A DNA stretch of 64,000 bases from Euglena gracilis (lineage: Eukaryota > Euglenida > Euglenophyceae > Euglenales): contig CP154955.1 of assembly GCA_039621445.1 (NCBI GenBank), forward strand, positions 26,343,069 through 26,407,068, written 5' to 3'. Position numbers and translations under genes: made by a program. Below, piece after piece: positions 40,331 to 50,449 of this stretch (position 1 is the first letter of the stretch; the number at the start of each line of letters is the position of its first letter). The notes beneath the pieces were generated by a model that did not search any database, was not told where the DNA came from, and worked only from the letters and a program-made list of their open reading frames with translations.

Positions 40331-40341
40331 CTGTTTGGCAT
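39291..40341 (-). pseudogene. RNase H and methyltransferase-like region, U3
   Basis: The frame 39291-40001 joins the two parts that are split by a G-run difference in U1 and U2, giving 236 codons from MHWCHINRVN to the unit's recombinase start. Motifs are as in U1. The RNase H start lies in 40009-40341. Confidence 0.65.
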
Positions 40342-42957
40342 TTTTATTTTGCGACGAAAGAAACCCCGCTTTTAAGAGCTTAACGGCCACTTTAAACACT
40401 TGTAACTTAGAAATTTGACTAACAGTTGGGAACCCTGTTTTCAGCAACCAACCATAAATTTCATTCCAATCGGCCCCTAAAAGTGTTTTTACGGACGGAT
40501 CGCGCTCACTCAAGAAAGAAATGTGAAGGACGTACGCCCAGCAGACTCGCACTCCTTTGGGCAGACCGAAAAGGGAGGACGGGACACCGAGGGCCAAGCA
40601 CAAAGACCTTGCGAGGAGACTCACCACCATGCGTTGGACCAGAAAGGCTCGGAGGCTTTGGGAAGGCGATGTCCAGCAGGGATTTCTTAAGCCGGAGGGT
40701 GCCTTACCCACCGGGGGGTATAGACAGCCGCCGCTCAGACCCAGCCAGCGGCCCAAATTCGGGCCAGGAGCGGGGGGGGGTGATTTCGCTGGAAGCCAAC
40801 CCCGTCTCGGCCCCCCCGAGGGAAACCCGTAAACAGCAGCCCCGGGATAAACCGTGACCAGGGACTGAGGGACCTCACTTGCGAAACGCAAAGGCAGGAT
40901 GGGACCTGTCCTTCCTCGCCGGCTACTGCTATTTTGTTTTTCTTGCCTTGCGTCTTCTCCTTACCACTTGGTCGTCGTCGGAAGCTGGCTGGATCGGTGA
41001 ACTGGAGCCTGGTGGTCCCCCCCTGGTTTGACGTCTTTGGGTGGGGGGGGGGGGCATCTTGCCTTTGTGTTTCGCAAGTGGAGTCCCTCCGTCTCTGGTC
41101 GCGGTTTATCCCGGGACTACTGGACCACCCTTGCTCCACACTTTGGCTTGACGGGACTTTGTGCACACCAAACCCTTTTCCAACCAACTTTTTTGTCAAC
41201 GAATCTCCAGAAATCTTAGCTGCTCCCAACCGCAGGTAGTGTTCTGCAAAAGCCTCTGTGTTTCCAACCCCCTAATTCACACACACCATTTCTGAGGACA
41301 AACCCAAAGACTTGTACATTTTGACTGCAACACCCCTGGTGCTGTGAGCTCCAGAAAAGGACGTGGGGACTACCAACTGTGATGACAACTTTTTGGTAAT
41401 CCTGCGCAAACTGTTGGATGTCAAAGGTGCATAAGGAGGATTTAAAGACAAGAACATTGTACCACCCTGCGCACCCTGGGAAGCTGTCAGAGCCACCAAC
41501 TGACATAGCAAAGAAGAAGGGCATACATCTCTGAGTGCAGTCGGCAATGTCATCAATTGTTCGAATCTGGGCCTCAGTTGGCCCTTTCGTCTCAGCTTGA
41601 TGAAGAAGTCTGTTCCCACCTTGGACTTGGTTCTCTGCAAACGTTGTAGATCTATTGACCTGCACAAATGAAACAAACGCAGAGACAAAATTGTTCTGTC
41701 TCTGACCTCTTGAATGCTATCCCAATTCAGGGGATCCGCCAAAAGCTTGGAAATGACTTCGTTGGCATCCCAAAAGGTGGAATACTTTTCACCAGAAGTG
41801 GACAAAAAAAACTTTTGCTATTTTGATGAGGGGGGAAAATCGAACAGTTTCCCCAAATGGAATCAGCAGCACAGCACTATAAGCATTTCTCTCTTGATGT
41901 GGAGAGTGCTAGACCAGTCTCAAAATCTAGCTGGCTGTTCCTCCACTGTCATGTGGGGGAGGGAGGTGCACCCCCTCCTGCACACAGAGAGTCCACAAGG
42001 CTTGAAATCCTTCCTCATACCTGCCCAGGCTCTTCAAGGAATTCAGATAAAGTGTGACATTTTCAGGTGGAACTTCTTTTCTTTGTAAACCCTCCCTGAT
42101 AACAACACACAGAGGAGGGGCCATCTGGTGGGGGGGGGGCATGACTTCCCGCAGGCAGTTTTGGAACAATCCCCACGGTGGTTGAACTTGAATCACAGGG
42201 CATTTTCTGATGATCATTCTGGTTAACAGGGGCCACCACACACTCCCAGCCCAGTGTGGAACCACCATCAGGCAAGTCAATTGAGGGTTGTTCTTCAATC
42301 TCACCAACCATGGTAAAATCAGAGTCCTGGGGGGTTTGGCATAAACCTCCCAAAACTGCTCCAGTGGACACTCTAAAGCATTCACCGCAATTGCTTGGTG
42401 GTGAGGCCATCTGCTGAAGAATTTTTCGAGCTGAGCATTCCCTGGGCTGGCAAACATGTCCACCTGGGGGCAGAAATTTTTTGTGGAGAAAATTTGCAAG
42501 ATGTGCAGAGACACAGCGTTTTTTAGGGTATAGTCCCCTCTGTCCGTTACCCACCTTGAAATGCCCTCTGCTAGCATGTGTTCTGACTTCACAAAGTTTG
42601 GATTGATGTTTACTCGGTTTATGTGACACCAGTGCAAAAAATGGTCACAAAATTGTGTTGAAGGGAGATTTTCTGCCCCCTTCCTTTTTTAAGTAGCTGT
42701 ATGCCACCTGATTGCCCACTGTCGGAAGGACATTTTCCCCTGGGCTCGCCAAGCTTTTTATGGCTGCTACAGCAGCTTTCAAATCTTTTATGTTGATGTG
42801 AAGGCCATTTCTGAACGCCAAAATCCCTGCACTTTTTGGCCTGTGGTTAGGTCTAGTGCCCCCAACCCTGGGTGGATGAATCTGAGTGGATATCTCTCAC
42901 CGGACATTGATTTTGAAAACTTCTGCCTTCCCATGATTTCAACAATCCTCCTATTTC
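40331..42957 (-). repeat. Tandem DIRS 3'-half unit U4, contiguous with the element's 5' half
   Basis: U4 continues upstream without a junction into RT and Gag of the same element, so it is the parental unit. Its RNase H half (42130-42957) differs from U1-U3 at many more positions than they differ from each other, which fits later amplification of U1-U3 from one copy. Confidence 0.8.
41216..41805 (-). pseudogene. Tyrosine recombinase, U4
   Basis: The 177-codon frame 41272-41805 matches U1 but ends early (SSEMVCVN) because of a two-base CA insertion in CACACACACC near 41280. The GGWK segment then lies in the 41216-41665 frame, and the Tyr in yet another. Inactive. Confidence 0.7.
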
Positions 42958-43066
42958 CAAAACTTGTTCTTTGACCTCTGGGGGTATGGGTATTCTTTTG
43001 TCCCAACCTTGGGACCCATGTTAGACTGTGAATTGGACGAATTTGTCCGTGAAAGCCCTGAGACAT
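41927..43066 (-). pseudogene. RNase H and methyltransferase-like region, U4
   Basis: Frame 41927-42637 gives HWCHINRVNINPNFVKSE, VDMFASPGNAQLEKFF and YAKPPRTL. The RNase H start (42788-43066) gives RFIHPGLGALDL and breaks before the second acidic residue. Here the sequence upstream of FGNRRIVEIMG is the native RT connection, unlike the chimeric junction in U1-U3. Confidence 0.65.
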
Positions 43067-43088
43067 GGAAGGGCAGTGAGAAAACTTC

Positions 43089-43930
43089 TCACCTGTCCCA
43101 AGGTTGACGCAGCTTTTCTGCGGGACATGTGTGTTTGGGTTGACAAATTTTCCCAGTTCCTTTCTGATGCATTTTCATTTTGCGGGGGGGACTTGCAGGC
43201 AACCCTTTTCTAGGTCCATGGAAAATCCCAGGTACTGAATTTGCTGGGTGGGAGTGAGTTGTGACTTCTTGTAATTTATTGTCATGCCACTGTCTCTTAG
43301 GTCTTGCAACAACTTTCCTGTTTGTTGTGTGGCCAGAACTTTCGATTTTGCGACCAAAAGGAAGACGTCTAGGTAGACAAAAACCAAAAATGCTTGTTTT
43401 CTCCACTTCTTTAGAAAAACGTGCATGACTTGCATCCACCAGTGTGGGAGGGTGTTCAATCCAAAACAAGCCCCGTCGATTTGAAAAGTTTTTTCTCCCA
43501 CCTACATTATCATGAATGGTTTTATTTCTTTTGACAGTTCCAGGTGGAAATTGGCGTCTTCAGGTCCACCTTTGTGGCCCACATTCCTTTTTCCAGTTGA
43601 GGGAAAATTTCTTCCCAATGATCCAGTTTGAAGTGGGGCGCTTGGAGGAATTTGTTTACCTCTCTTCAGTCTGAGATTTATCTCAGTGTCATCCCCCTGG
43701 CTCCTCTTTTTCTGTTACAAACCAGGGAACCAGAAATCTTTTTCCCTGTGGATTGACTTCCATGACAGCTTTTCTGCCATGTACTCTTTTAAAATGGACC
43801 GAGCTTGGGCTGTTTCTTCTGGTGTTTTTGTTTGTGACTTGTAAAACATTGGGCACCCTGCTAAATTTGGTTCCACCCCCTGCTGAATGAGTTGCAGAAT
43901 TCTGGGGGGGGGCATGCTGTTGACACCACT
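43089..43930 (-). pseudogene. Reverse transcriptase of DIRS element 1
   Basis: Landmarks in scattered frames: AGCPMFYKSQTKTPEETAQ, GPEDANFHLELSKEIKPFM, FGLNTLPHWWMQVMHVFLK, the active site as VYLDVFLLV (YLDD changed to YLDV), then IQYLGFSMDLEKGCLQV. Several frameshifts and the lost second Asp show it is dead. It lies between Gag (43930 upward) and RNase H (43066 downward). Confidence 0.65.
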
Positions 43931-44884
43931 GGAGGCATTGTCTCAGCCTTATGAATGGGGCTGGACCTTTCAGGGGTACTGAGGGGGTTGTGATAGCTTG
44001 GGTTGCTTTCATGGCCCTGGTATTTGCCTTCATGGCCTTGAAATCCCCCTTTTCTGTCCTCATGACCACATGTTGCTAACAATTGGTTGGGTGCTGTACC
44101 TTTTCCTTTGCCCTTAGCTCCTTGCCAGCTTGGGCCTCTCCATGGTCCACCTTTGAATCCATGTCCTTTTTCAAATCTTTTACCAAATCCTCCACGGTAC
44201 TGTCCATATGGGAGCCTTTTCCTCTCCACTCTTTGAAGTTGCTCGATTGACCTGCGAACGAGAGAAATGAAGACCCTGAGGGCCGAAAATAAAAAGGTCC
44301 CCTGATTTTTTGCATGCTGTGCTCTACTCTCTACGTTCTGGCGTCTTCTTCCATGAAGATTGTTTCTTTACCTCCTGCTTGTCCTTTCGTCACTCCAGGA
44401 ACTGCAAGTTCTTTTCTTTCATTTTGTATTCTCCAGTCAACTTCTCCCAACAGCTGCCAAACTTGAAGGTTGGTCGCCTGCCGAGAGGTTTCGGTTGGTT
44501 GCGGTAGCCAGATGTTGCCCAACACTCTCAGAATGTTGAGGAGTGCTTGCGACGCGTCTTTCAGGCTGCGAGCTGGGATCCCCTGGAGCCTCCGGTTTGC
44601 TTCGAGGAGGGCTTTTATGTCAACGCGGTGGGTGCCGCCTGCCGCTCTGTTCCATAAATCCAAAAGTTCTCGAGGTGCTTGGACCTCCACCTCGTCCCAC
44701 GTGATCTTGGTCACCTCTGCCTCTTCCTCCTTCGCCTGGGTCTTCTCCTCGGGTGACTCCTCCCAATCGGCGGCTTTCACGGCCGTCGCAATGGAGAAGG
44801 CGGCCTCCGCCACCTCAGGTGCCGCTTCCAACGTCGGCAGCTCGATCTCATGCAAGACTGCGATGGCCAGGAGCCAAGAGTTTC
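43931..44884 (-). pseudogene. Gag-like region of DIRS element 1, part 2
   Basis: 44331-44855 is a 174-codon helical, acidic frame (ELPTLEAAPEVAEAAFSIA, KITWDEVEVQAPRELLDLW, DASQALLNILRVLG). Basic Gly/Lys-rich segments follow at 43861-44315. The frame is open at its upstream edge and runs to 44884, where Ty3 element II is inserted. The protein continues on the far side of that insertion at 51895. Confidence 0.6.
44880..44884. other. Target-site duplication GTTTC, left
   Basis: GTTTC immediately before the LTR start TGCGG; the same five bases follow the right LTR at 51890-51894. Confidence 0.9.
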
Positions 44885-45076
44885 TGCGGACTATTTACTA
44901 ACCTCCTGAACCGAATTTTGTATTCCTAATTCGAACCTTTCCTCCTGTGCAGACTGCTGGCGCTGGTTATGTCTTTACATTGATTGTGTTACGTCTTTGG
45001 GGACAATTGGAATATCAAGAAAAGTTGGGAATCCGAGGATTTCAATAAAAACAAAAAGAATATTCTGAGACGTCCA
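44885..45076 (+). repeat. 5' LTR of Ty3 element II
   Basis: 192 bases, starting TG and ending CA, matching 51698-51889 with only a handful of substitutions. A short LTR, from TGCGGACTATTTAC to GAGACGTCCA. Similarity stops exactly at both edges. Confidence 0.95.
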
Positions 45077-45518
45077 AAGTTTGTCGCAGAGGTTTGCTGT
45101 TCCAATCGTCCAAGACGTCTTCGAGGAGATTCAACATTGTTTCACTGGTTTTTGAAGTTCCAGAAGTTGGTGTTCCTGAAGGCAAGGTTAACCGAGTTGC
45201 TGGTACAGAACAACACCTTCAGCAGGAAGTTGACATTGAAGCTGTGGTGAACAAGTTCACAGTGGAGAATGTGTCAACAGTTGTTGTATTGGTTATTTGG
45301 TTGAGGAAGTTGTAAGTGCTGCTGTTCACCTTGCTGTCCAGAACAAGATCCTGGTTGAGGCAAGATCTTCATCATCTTGCTGACCTGGTCCTGAACCAAG
45401 TGGTTGGTTTTCTGTTCTGGTTTCTTCAGTTTTGTTTTCCTTTTTGGGTTGGCCAGTATTTCTGTTTCTCCCAGTTTTCAGAGCCAGTGGTTGAGTTTTT
45501 TGAAAGTAATCTGCAGAA

Positions 45519-47216
45519 ATGTCCTCCATTGAAGATTTGGAAAGAAGGTTGCAGGAATTGGAAATCAAATCAGCCAGCAGCAGTCAGTCTGTGTTTACCC
45601 CTGTGAACCCCATCACCCAGGTTGAAACATTTCTGAAGTAAATTGTGGAACCAAATTCCAGCAACCCCAGCCAAAGTTCAACCCAAAGTTCAAGATTACC
45701 CCCTGTGAAATTGCCAGAGTTTGATGGTGCAAATTGGCCAGAGTTTTTGAAAGATTTTGGCAGATGGTTGAGGTTAACTGGTGCAGTTGAATTTGTAAAT
45801 GTCCAGAAAAAGGATTGGCTGTTGGAATGTTGCACCCCCAAGGTGAAAAAACTGTTTGAAAAAGTGATGGATGAGAATGATGATTTTGAAAAAGTGCTGT
45901 TGGAAATTGCAAATTTGTTCCCAACATTGGAAAATGACATGACTTTGAGGTCTGCCATTGAAAAATTGCCAGCACTTTCCCAGAACCCTGAACCCCAAGA
46001 CATCAAAAAACTTTTCATTGAGTTGGACAATTTGATGGCAAGGTTGAGCCCTCAGGCCATGAGTGAACAGGAAAAGTTTTTGGTTTTGCTGAGGAAATTA
46101 CACCCCAGAATGTATGCAGACATCAGGGCAGACAGATTTTACAAACATCGTTCTGAGACATTCACAGATTTGAGAAAAACAATTTTGGAGAAAACTTCTG
46201 AAGGTTGGTTGGAGAGGAATTTGCTGAAAAAAGAAAATCTCAGACCATTGATTGAAAGACCCCCTGATCAATCTGAAAAAGTTGGTGAAAGTGTCCCAGA
46301 ATCTGGAAAAGGTGTAAAATCTGGTGGAAAAGGAAAAGGCAAAGGAAAAGGCAAAGGCAAGGGTGAAAGAAAAGTTGATGACACCCCAGCCCCACGATTT
46401 GGAGCCACAATTTTATGTCGATTTTGTCACAAAAAGGTGCATTATGAAGACAGATGTTGGTCAAAAGAAAAGTTTGAGAAAAAGAAGGCAGCAGCCCAGA
46501 AGGGGGCAGGCAAAGGGACCCCTTCGGTTCAACCCCAGGGAGTGCAAACCCAGGTTACCCCCCAGGGTGAGAACCCCAAAAAGAGAAAGGCTGATGCTTT
46601 GCAGTTGCTCCAGATGGTGTGTAAAACTTATCTTTTGCCAGTGAGGGTTTATGGAAAGGAAATTCAAGCCATTTTGGACACTGGGGCCACCATCACTGCA
46701 GTTTCTAAGAAATGTGTTCCTGAGAATAAAATTCAACAGAGTGCTGCGGTACCCCTGCAGATCGGCAACGGTGAGTTGGGACGAAAAATTCTAAAGCTTA
46801 AAGCGGTTGTTGTTGAAACAAATGCCTTCGAGGCAGTTTTGGGGACTGACTTTACAGAAAGTGAGCTTTTTGGAGGGTTGCTGACCAGACCCCCCAGAAT
46901 CATCATTGAGGGTGAGGAGTTTTTACTTCAGAGCCATGATGGGGACCACACCATCAAACGAATTTTCAGACTTTTCAAGACAAAAAGCTACACTTTGGTG
47001 AAGCCAGTGAATTCAAAAGCTTTGGATGAATTGAAGATTTCTGAGGGTCAGATTTGCATTGATCTTTTTGCAAACCACCTGAACCACACCCAGTCTTTGT
47101 ACATGACAAAAGGGAATTCAGCGTACAGGTATTCATGGGAAAGGTTGTTGTGTGACATTGGTGCTTCCAAGTTCTGTAGGCAAACCCCCCCTTCAGCCAA
47201 CTCAGCAAAGTGGTGA
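45519..47216 (+). pseudogene. Gag-protease of Ty3 element II, with an early in-frame stop
   Basis: A better start than the Met at 45645 is ATG 45519 (SSIEDLERRLQELEIK, coiled-coil helix), in the same frame but cut by TAA at 45639-45641. The capsid core starts KLPEFDGANWPEFLKDF. A GKGKGK-rich basic segment precedes the knuckle CRFCHKKVHYEDRC (CX2CX4HX4C). The protease active site is AILDTGATITAV and its C-terminal turn VLGTDFTES. The end of this frame runs into the methyltransferase-like module (CIDLFANHLNHTQSLY) and stops at 47216. Confidence 0.8.
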
Positions 47217-47290
47217 CCAAGTTGTGCCTTGAAGAAACAATGGTCCTGGTACACCCAGACTGGGTGGACCAGTACTGGTCCCCCCTGCTG
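47050..47290 (+). pseudogene. Methyltransferase-like (Dam-like) module of Ty3 element II
   Basis: The first half is in the Gag-protease frame (ICIDLFANHLNHTQSLYM). The second is in frame two: ANPPFSQLSK at 47180-47209, then VLVHPDWVDQYWSPLLERV. A seven-C run (47185-47191) marks the frame change. The NPPF motif matches motif IV of N6-adenine methyltransferases, and the order of motifs is that of the DIRS methyltransferase-like domain. Its place between protease and RT matches chromovirus I. Confidence 0.55.
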
Positions 47291-47543
47291 GAAAGGGTGA
47301 CTGTGGCCAGGGTGAAAATTTCAAGTGGGGTTCCTTGTTTGTGGGGGACAGGTGCAAAAAGGTGCTGCCCTCCCCCTGTGGAACACTTTTGTGAGTGTGG
47401 TGGACACAGTGCAATTCAAAGTGGATTTGGAGTTTTTGGACCCCAAAATTGTCAGTTGGCTCAGAAACGTTTCAAGGAATTGGAGTTTGGATGAACTGAG
47501 AGGTGAGATCAGGAAGTAACCCACAGTTGATGATGGAATTCAA

Positions 47544-48005
47544 GTGGATTTCCCAGATGTTCCTGATGTTCCCCCACTTCAGCAGGCAACCCAGCCTGCC
47601 AGTCCACCTGCAGACAAGCAAGTTTTTGAAAGTCCAAGTTTTCCTTTGGAGAATGTCCCCCCCAAGGAATCAGATGAAAAGGTGAAAGAATGGTTGGACA
47701 ATGTGGTGGTGTTTGAACCAATGAATGAGCATGAAAAGATCAATTTTTTGGCTGAGTTGACCAAGGACATTGAAAGTGAGCTGAGTCTTTTTCAGGAGGT
47801 GAAAAAAGATGTAGAGGTGATGTTTTTTCAGCTGGCCCAGCCTGTGGAAGATGTGCAGTTTGCAAAACCTGTGAAGACTCCCAAGGCAACAATCAACATG
47901 GATGAACTCAAAAGCATTTCCCAAGTTTTGCATGAAAAGATTTCGACTTTGGAGGCCCAGAAAAAGGCTGATGAAAAAGCAGCAAATTGTTTACTGAGAA
48001 TCTGA
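47544..48005 (+). CDS. Pol linker of Ty3 element II
   Basis: A 153-codon frame, Pro-rich then acidic and helical (EKVKEWLDNVVVFEPMNEHE, ELSLFQEVKKDVEVMFFQ, EKISTLEAQKKADEK). No catalytic motif. It lies between the methyltransferase-like module and RT and is probably a flexible or coiled-coil linker of the polyprotein. Confidence 0.4.
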   Translation: MDFPDVPDVPPLQQATQPASPPADKQVFESPSFPLENVPPKESDEKVKEWLDNVVVFEPMNEHEKINFLAELTKDIESELSLFQEVKKDVEVMFFQLAQPVEDVQFAKPVKTPKATINMDELKSISQVLHEKISTLEAQKKADEKAANCLLRI

Positions 48006-48039
48006 GTGGACAATTTGAAAAGGAAGTTGAGAAATTCAG

Positions 48040-49249
48040 AGACCACCCCAGGTTGTATGAGCTTTTGGTGAAATTTTCTGATGTTTTGGACCATTGCCCA
48101 CAGTTTGTGAGTCTTCCCCCCTGCCTGTTTTGATGGACATTGAGCTAAAGCCTGAATGGGGAGGCAAACCCCTAAGGCAAAAGTGTTGGCCCATGCCCCA
48201 GGAGGATGAAAAAGAAATTGACCTTCAGTGTGAAGAATTGCTAAAGTCAGGGTTGATTGAGCAATTCCCAGTTGGTGAAATCCCCCAGGTGTGCAGCCCC
48301 ACATTTTTGGTGGACAAAAAAGGGTCAAGTACCAGAAGGATGGTCATCCATTATGGAAAATTAAATGCCAGAAGCAAGGCACATGCCGGTTATTTGCCAA
48401 GCATGGAGGTTTTGATTGAACGTTTGGCCAAATGTCGCTGGAAAAGTACCCTGGACATGAGGAGTGGGTATTGGCAAATCCCAATCACAAAAAGAGCGGC
48501 AAATTTGTCTGCATTTTGCATTCCTTCTGGGAGGTGTTTTCGTCCCAAAAGGATGATGTTTGGCCTAAGTAATGCTCCGGGGATTTTTCAGGAGTTGATG
48601 GAAATTCTAACCTCCCAATGCAAAACGGATTTGAGGGTGAGAGAGATTTTGAAGGAGGGACACCTGGCTTCTTTTTTTTGATGACACAGGGGTTCGTGCA
48701 AACTCTGAAGAGGATCATTTGTATCTTTTGGAAAAGTGGTTTGAAGTTTGCAGAAAGAACCAAGTGAGAATCAAATTGAGCAAATGTTCCTTTCTGAATC
48801 AGTCCATTGACTATTTGGGTTTCTCGTTGGGATGGGGAATGTGGCAGGCAAACAAAAGAAACATTGAACTAATTCTGAGTTTTCGAGTTCAGAATCAAAG
48901 GGATTTGAGGCGAATTTTGGGAGCCATGAATTTCTACCGCAGACACGTGAAAGGTTTCACTTTTGACTCAGCCCCGCTCACAGATCTTCTGAAAAAGAAT
49001 GTGAAATGGAGGTGGACTGAAAGGGAGGAGAGTTGTTTGAATGCATTGAAAAGGAAGTTGTCTTCTCTTGATGTTTTGGGTACCCCCAGGAGTTCAGGAG
49101 AGATTGTTTTGGTGACTGACAGTTCGGATTTGGGAGGTCGTTCAGCATTGTTTCAGTGGCAAACCCTCCAACAAACACAAATTCCTGAGAATTTTCGAAC
49201 AAGTGGTGTGAAGGTGGATGGAACCCCTGAAAAACAACTACCCCAGTGA
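48040..49249 (+). pseudogene. Reverse transcriptase and RNase H start of Ty3 element II
   Basis: RT frame 48094-48681: CWPMPQEDEKEIDLQCEELL, CSPTFLVDKKG, RRMVIHYGKLNA, WKSTLDMRSGYWQIPI, MMFGLSNAPGIFQELM. It ends at an eight-T run (48672-48679): one T too many moves the active-site FFDD out of frame. The frame then resumes (48719-49249) with IDYLGFSLGWGMW, RRILGAMNFYRRHVKGF and the RNase H start VLVTDSSDLGGRSALFQW. Confidence 0.8.
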
Positions 49250-49331
49250 AACGAGGTTGGTGCCCTTGGGCCACTACAACTGGAAATGGAGTGAGGCAAG
49301 AAAAAAATAAACTACCTCGGAAAAGGAAATT

Positions 49332-50039
49332 TTGAGTGGTGTGCTGACCATTGCTTCACAAACAAGGATTTTGCAAAATCTGCCAATTGTGTGGATGACA
49401 GACAATGAGGCAGCCACCTTTTTTCTGATGGGTGATCACCCCCTCAACAAAAGACTGAGAAAGATGTATGTGTTTTTGCACAAGTTCAAACTGAATATCG
49501 TTCATGTGGCAGGTTGCAAAAATGAATTGTGTGATTTTTTGCCTCGTGCTGATTTTGAGAACAAATTTGAAATTCATTTTGAGGAAGAAACAAGGAACGC
49601 TTTTCAGAAAATGGTTGTGCAGCTTGACCTGTTTTTGCAGAAGATTTTCAGTTCGTCACACAGAGTGCAAGTGTCAGAAAAGGATTATTTGAATTCAGAG
49701 CTGAAGGATTTTTGGGAAAAAGTGGAGGTTTCAAAACCCTGTTTCATTGACAATGAGTTTTGGTTCAGATCTGCCAAGGCCATGTATTGTGAAGGAAAAT
49801 TGGTTGTTCCATCTCATTTGTTGAAGGTTTGTTTGGATGAATGTCACAAGGCAAGCAACCATGTTGGTGCTGAAAGGACTTTGTTGTTCTTTTTGAGCCA
49901 TTTTCAGTCCAAGGTTTCCAAGAAAGACATGTTGGAAATTTGCAAGGCCATTGCGATGACATGTGAAATTTGCACCCTTTCAAAAAAAACCGTCCCAGTG
50001 ACCGTGGAAAGGTGGGTTCTTTACCGATTCCAACAGTGA
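49332..50039 (+). CDS. RNase H end and integrase zinc domain of Ty3 element II
   Basis: The beginning is RNase H (VWMTDNEAATFF with the last Asp, FKLNIVHVAGCKNELCDFLP). The end carries the integrase zinc domain: CHKASNHVGAERTLLFF and MTCEICTLSKKTV (H-H-C-C). A frame change at about 50030 leads into the core domain. Confidence 0.7.
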   Translation: MSGVLTIASQTRILQNLPIVWMTDNEAATFFLMGDHPLNKRLRKMYVFLHKFKLNIVHVAGCKNELCDFLPRADFENKFEIHFEEETRNAFQKMVVQLDLFLQKIFSSSHRVQVSEKDYLNSELKDFWEKVEVSKPCFIDNEFWFRSAKAMYCEGKLVVPSHLLKVCLDECHKASNHVGAERTLLFFLSHFQSKVSKKDMLEICKAIAMTCEICTLSKKTVPVTVERWVLYRFQQ

Positions 50040-50449
50040 GCAATGAAGTTTTGTGTTTGGATTTTGTGCAAATGGACCCGTACAATGGTTTTGACTATGT
50101 GCTGACTTTGGTCGACAATTTGTCCCATTTTTGCCAATTCATCCCCACACAGAAAACGGTAACCGGAGAAGGAGTTTTGAGGCTTATTTTGGACCGGTGG
50201 ATTTCTGTTTTTGGAAAACCGTCCGTTGTGAGGTCTGACAACGACGTGCGATTCAGACAGCAGAGTGGTTTTTACCAGACAGCCCTGAAAGCTCTCGACG
50301 TAAAATTATCGTTTTCTCTGCCCCGGAACCCCCGATCAAACGGTTTGGTTGAAAATGTCAATAAAATGTCCTTGCAGAATATGCGAGCATTGAGTCTGTC
50401 TTCCAAGGACAAAAATTGGGTGCAGCTGATTCCGTATTGCACATTTTGA
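49970..50449 (+). CDS. Integrase core of Ty3 element II
   Basis: The D-D-E residues are visible: CLDFVQMDPYNGFDYVLTLV (first Asp), VVRSDNDVRF (second) and NGLVENVNKMSLQNM (Glu). The frame ends at 50449 and the C-terminal part follows in 50416-50928. Confidence 0.8.
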   Translation: MHPFKKNRPSDRGKVGSLPIPTVSNEVLCLDFVQMDPYNGFDYVLTLVDNLSHFCQFIPTQKTVTGEGVLRLILDRWISVFGKPSVVRSDNDVRFRQQSGFYQTALKALDVKLSFSLPRNPRSNGLVENVNKMSLQNMRALSLSSKDKNWVQLIPYCTF

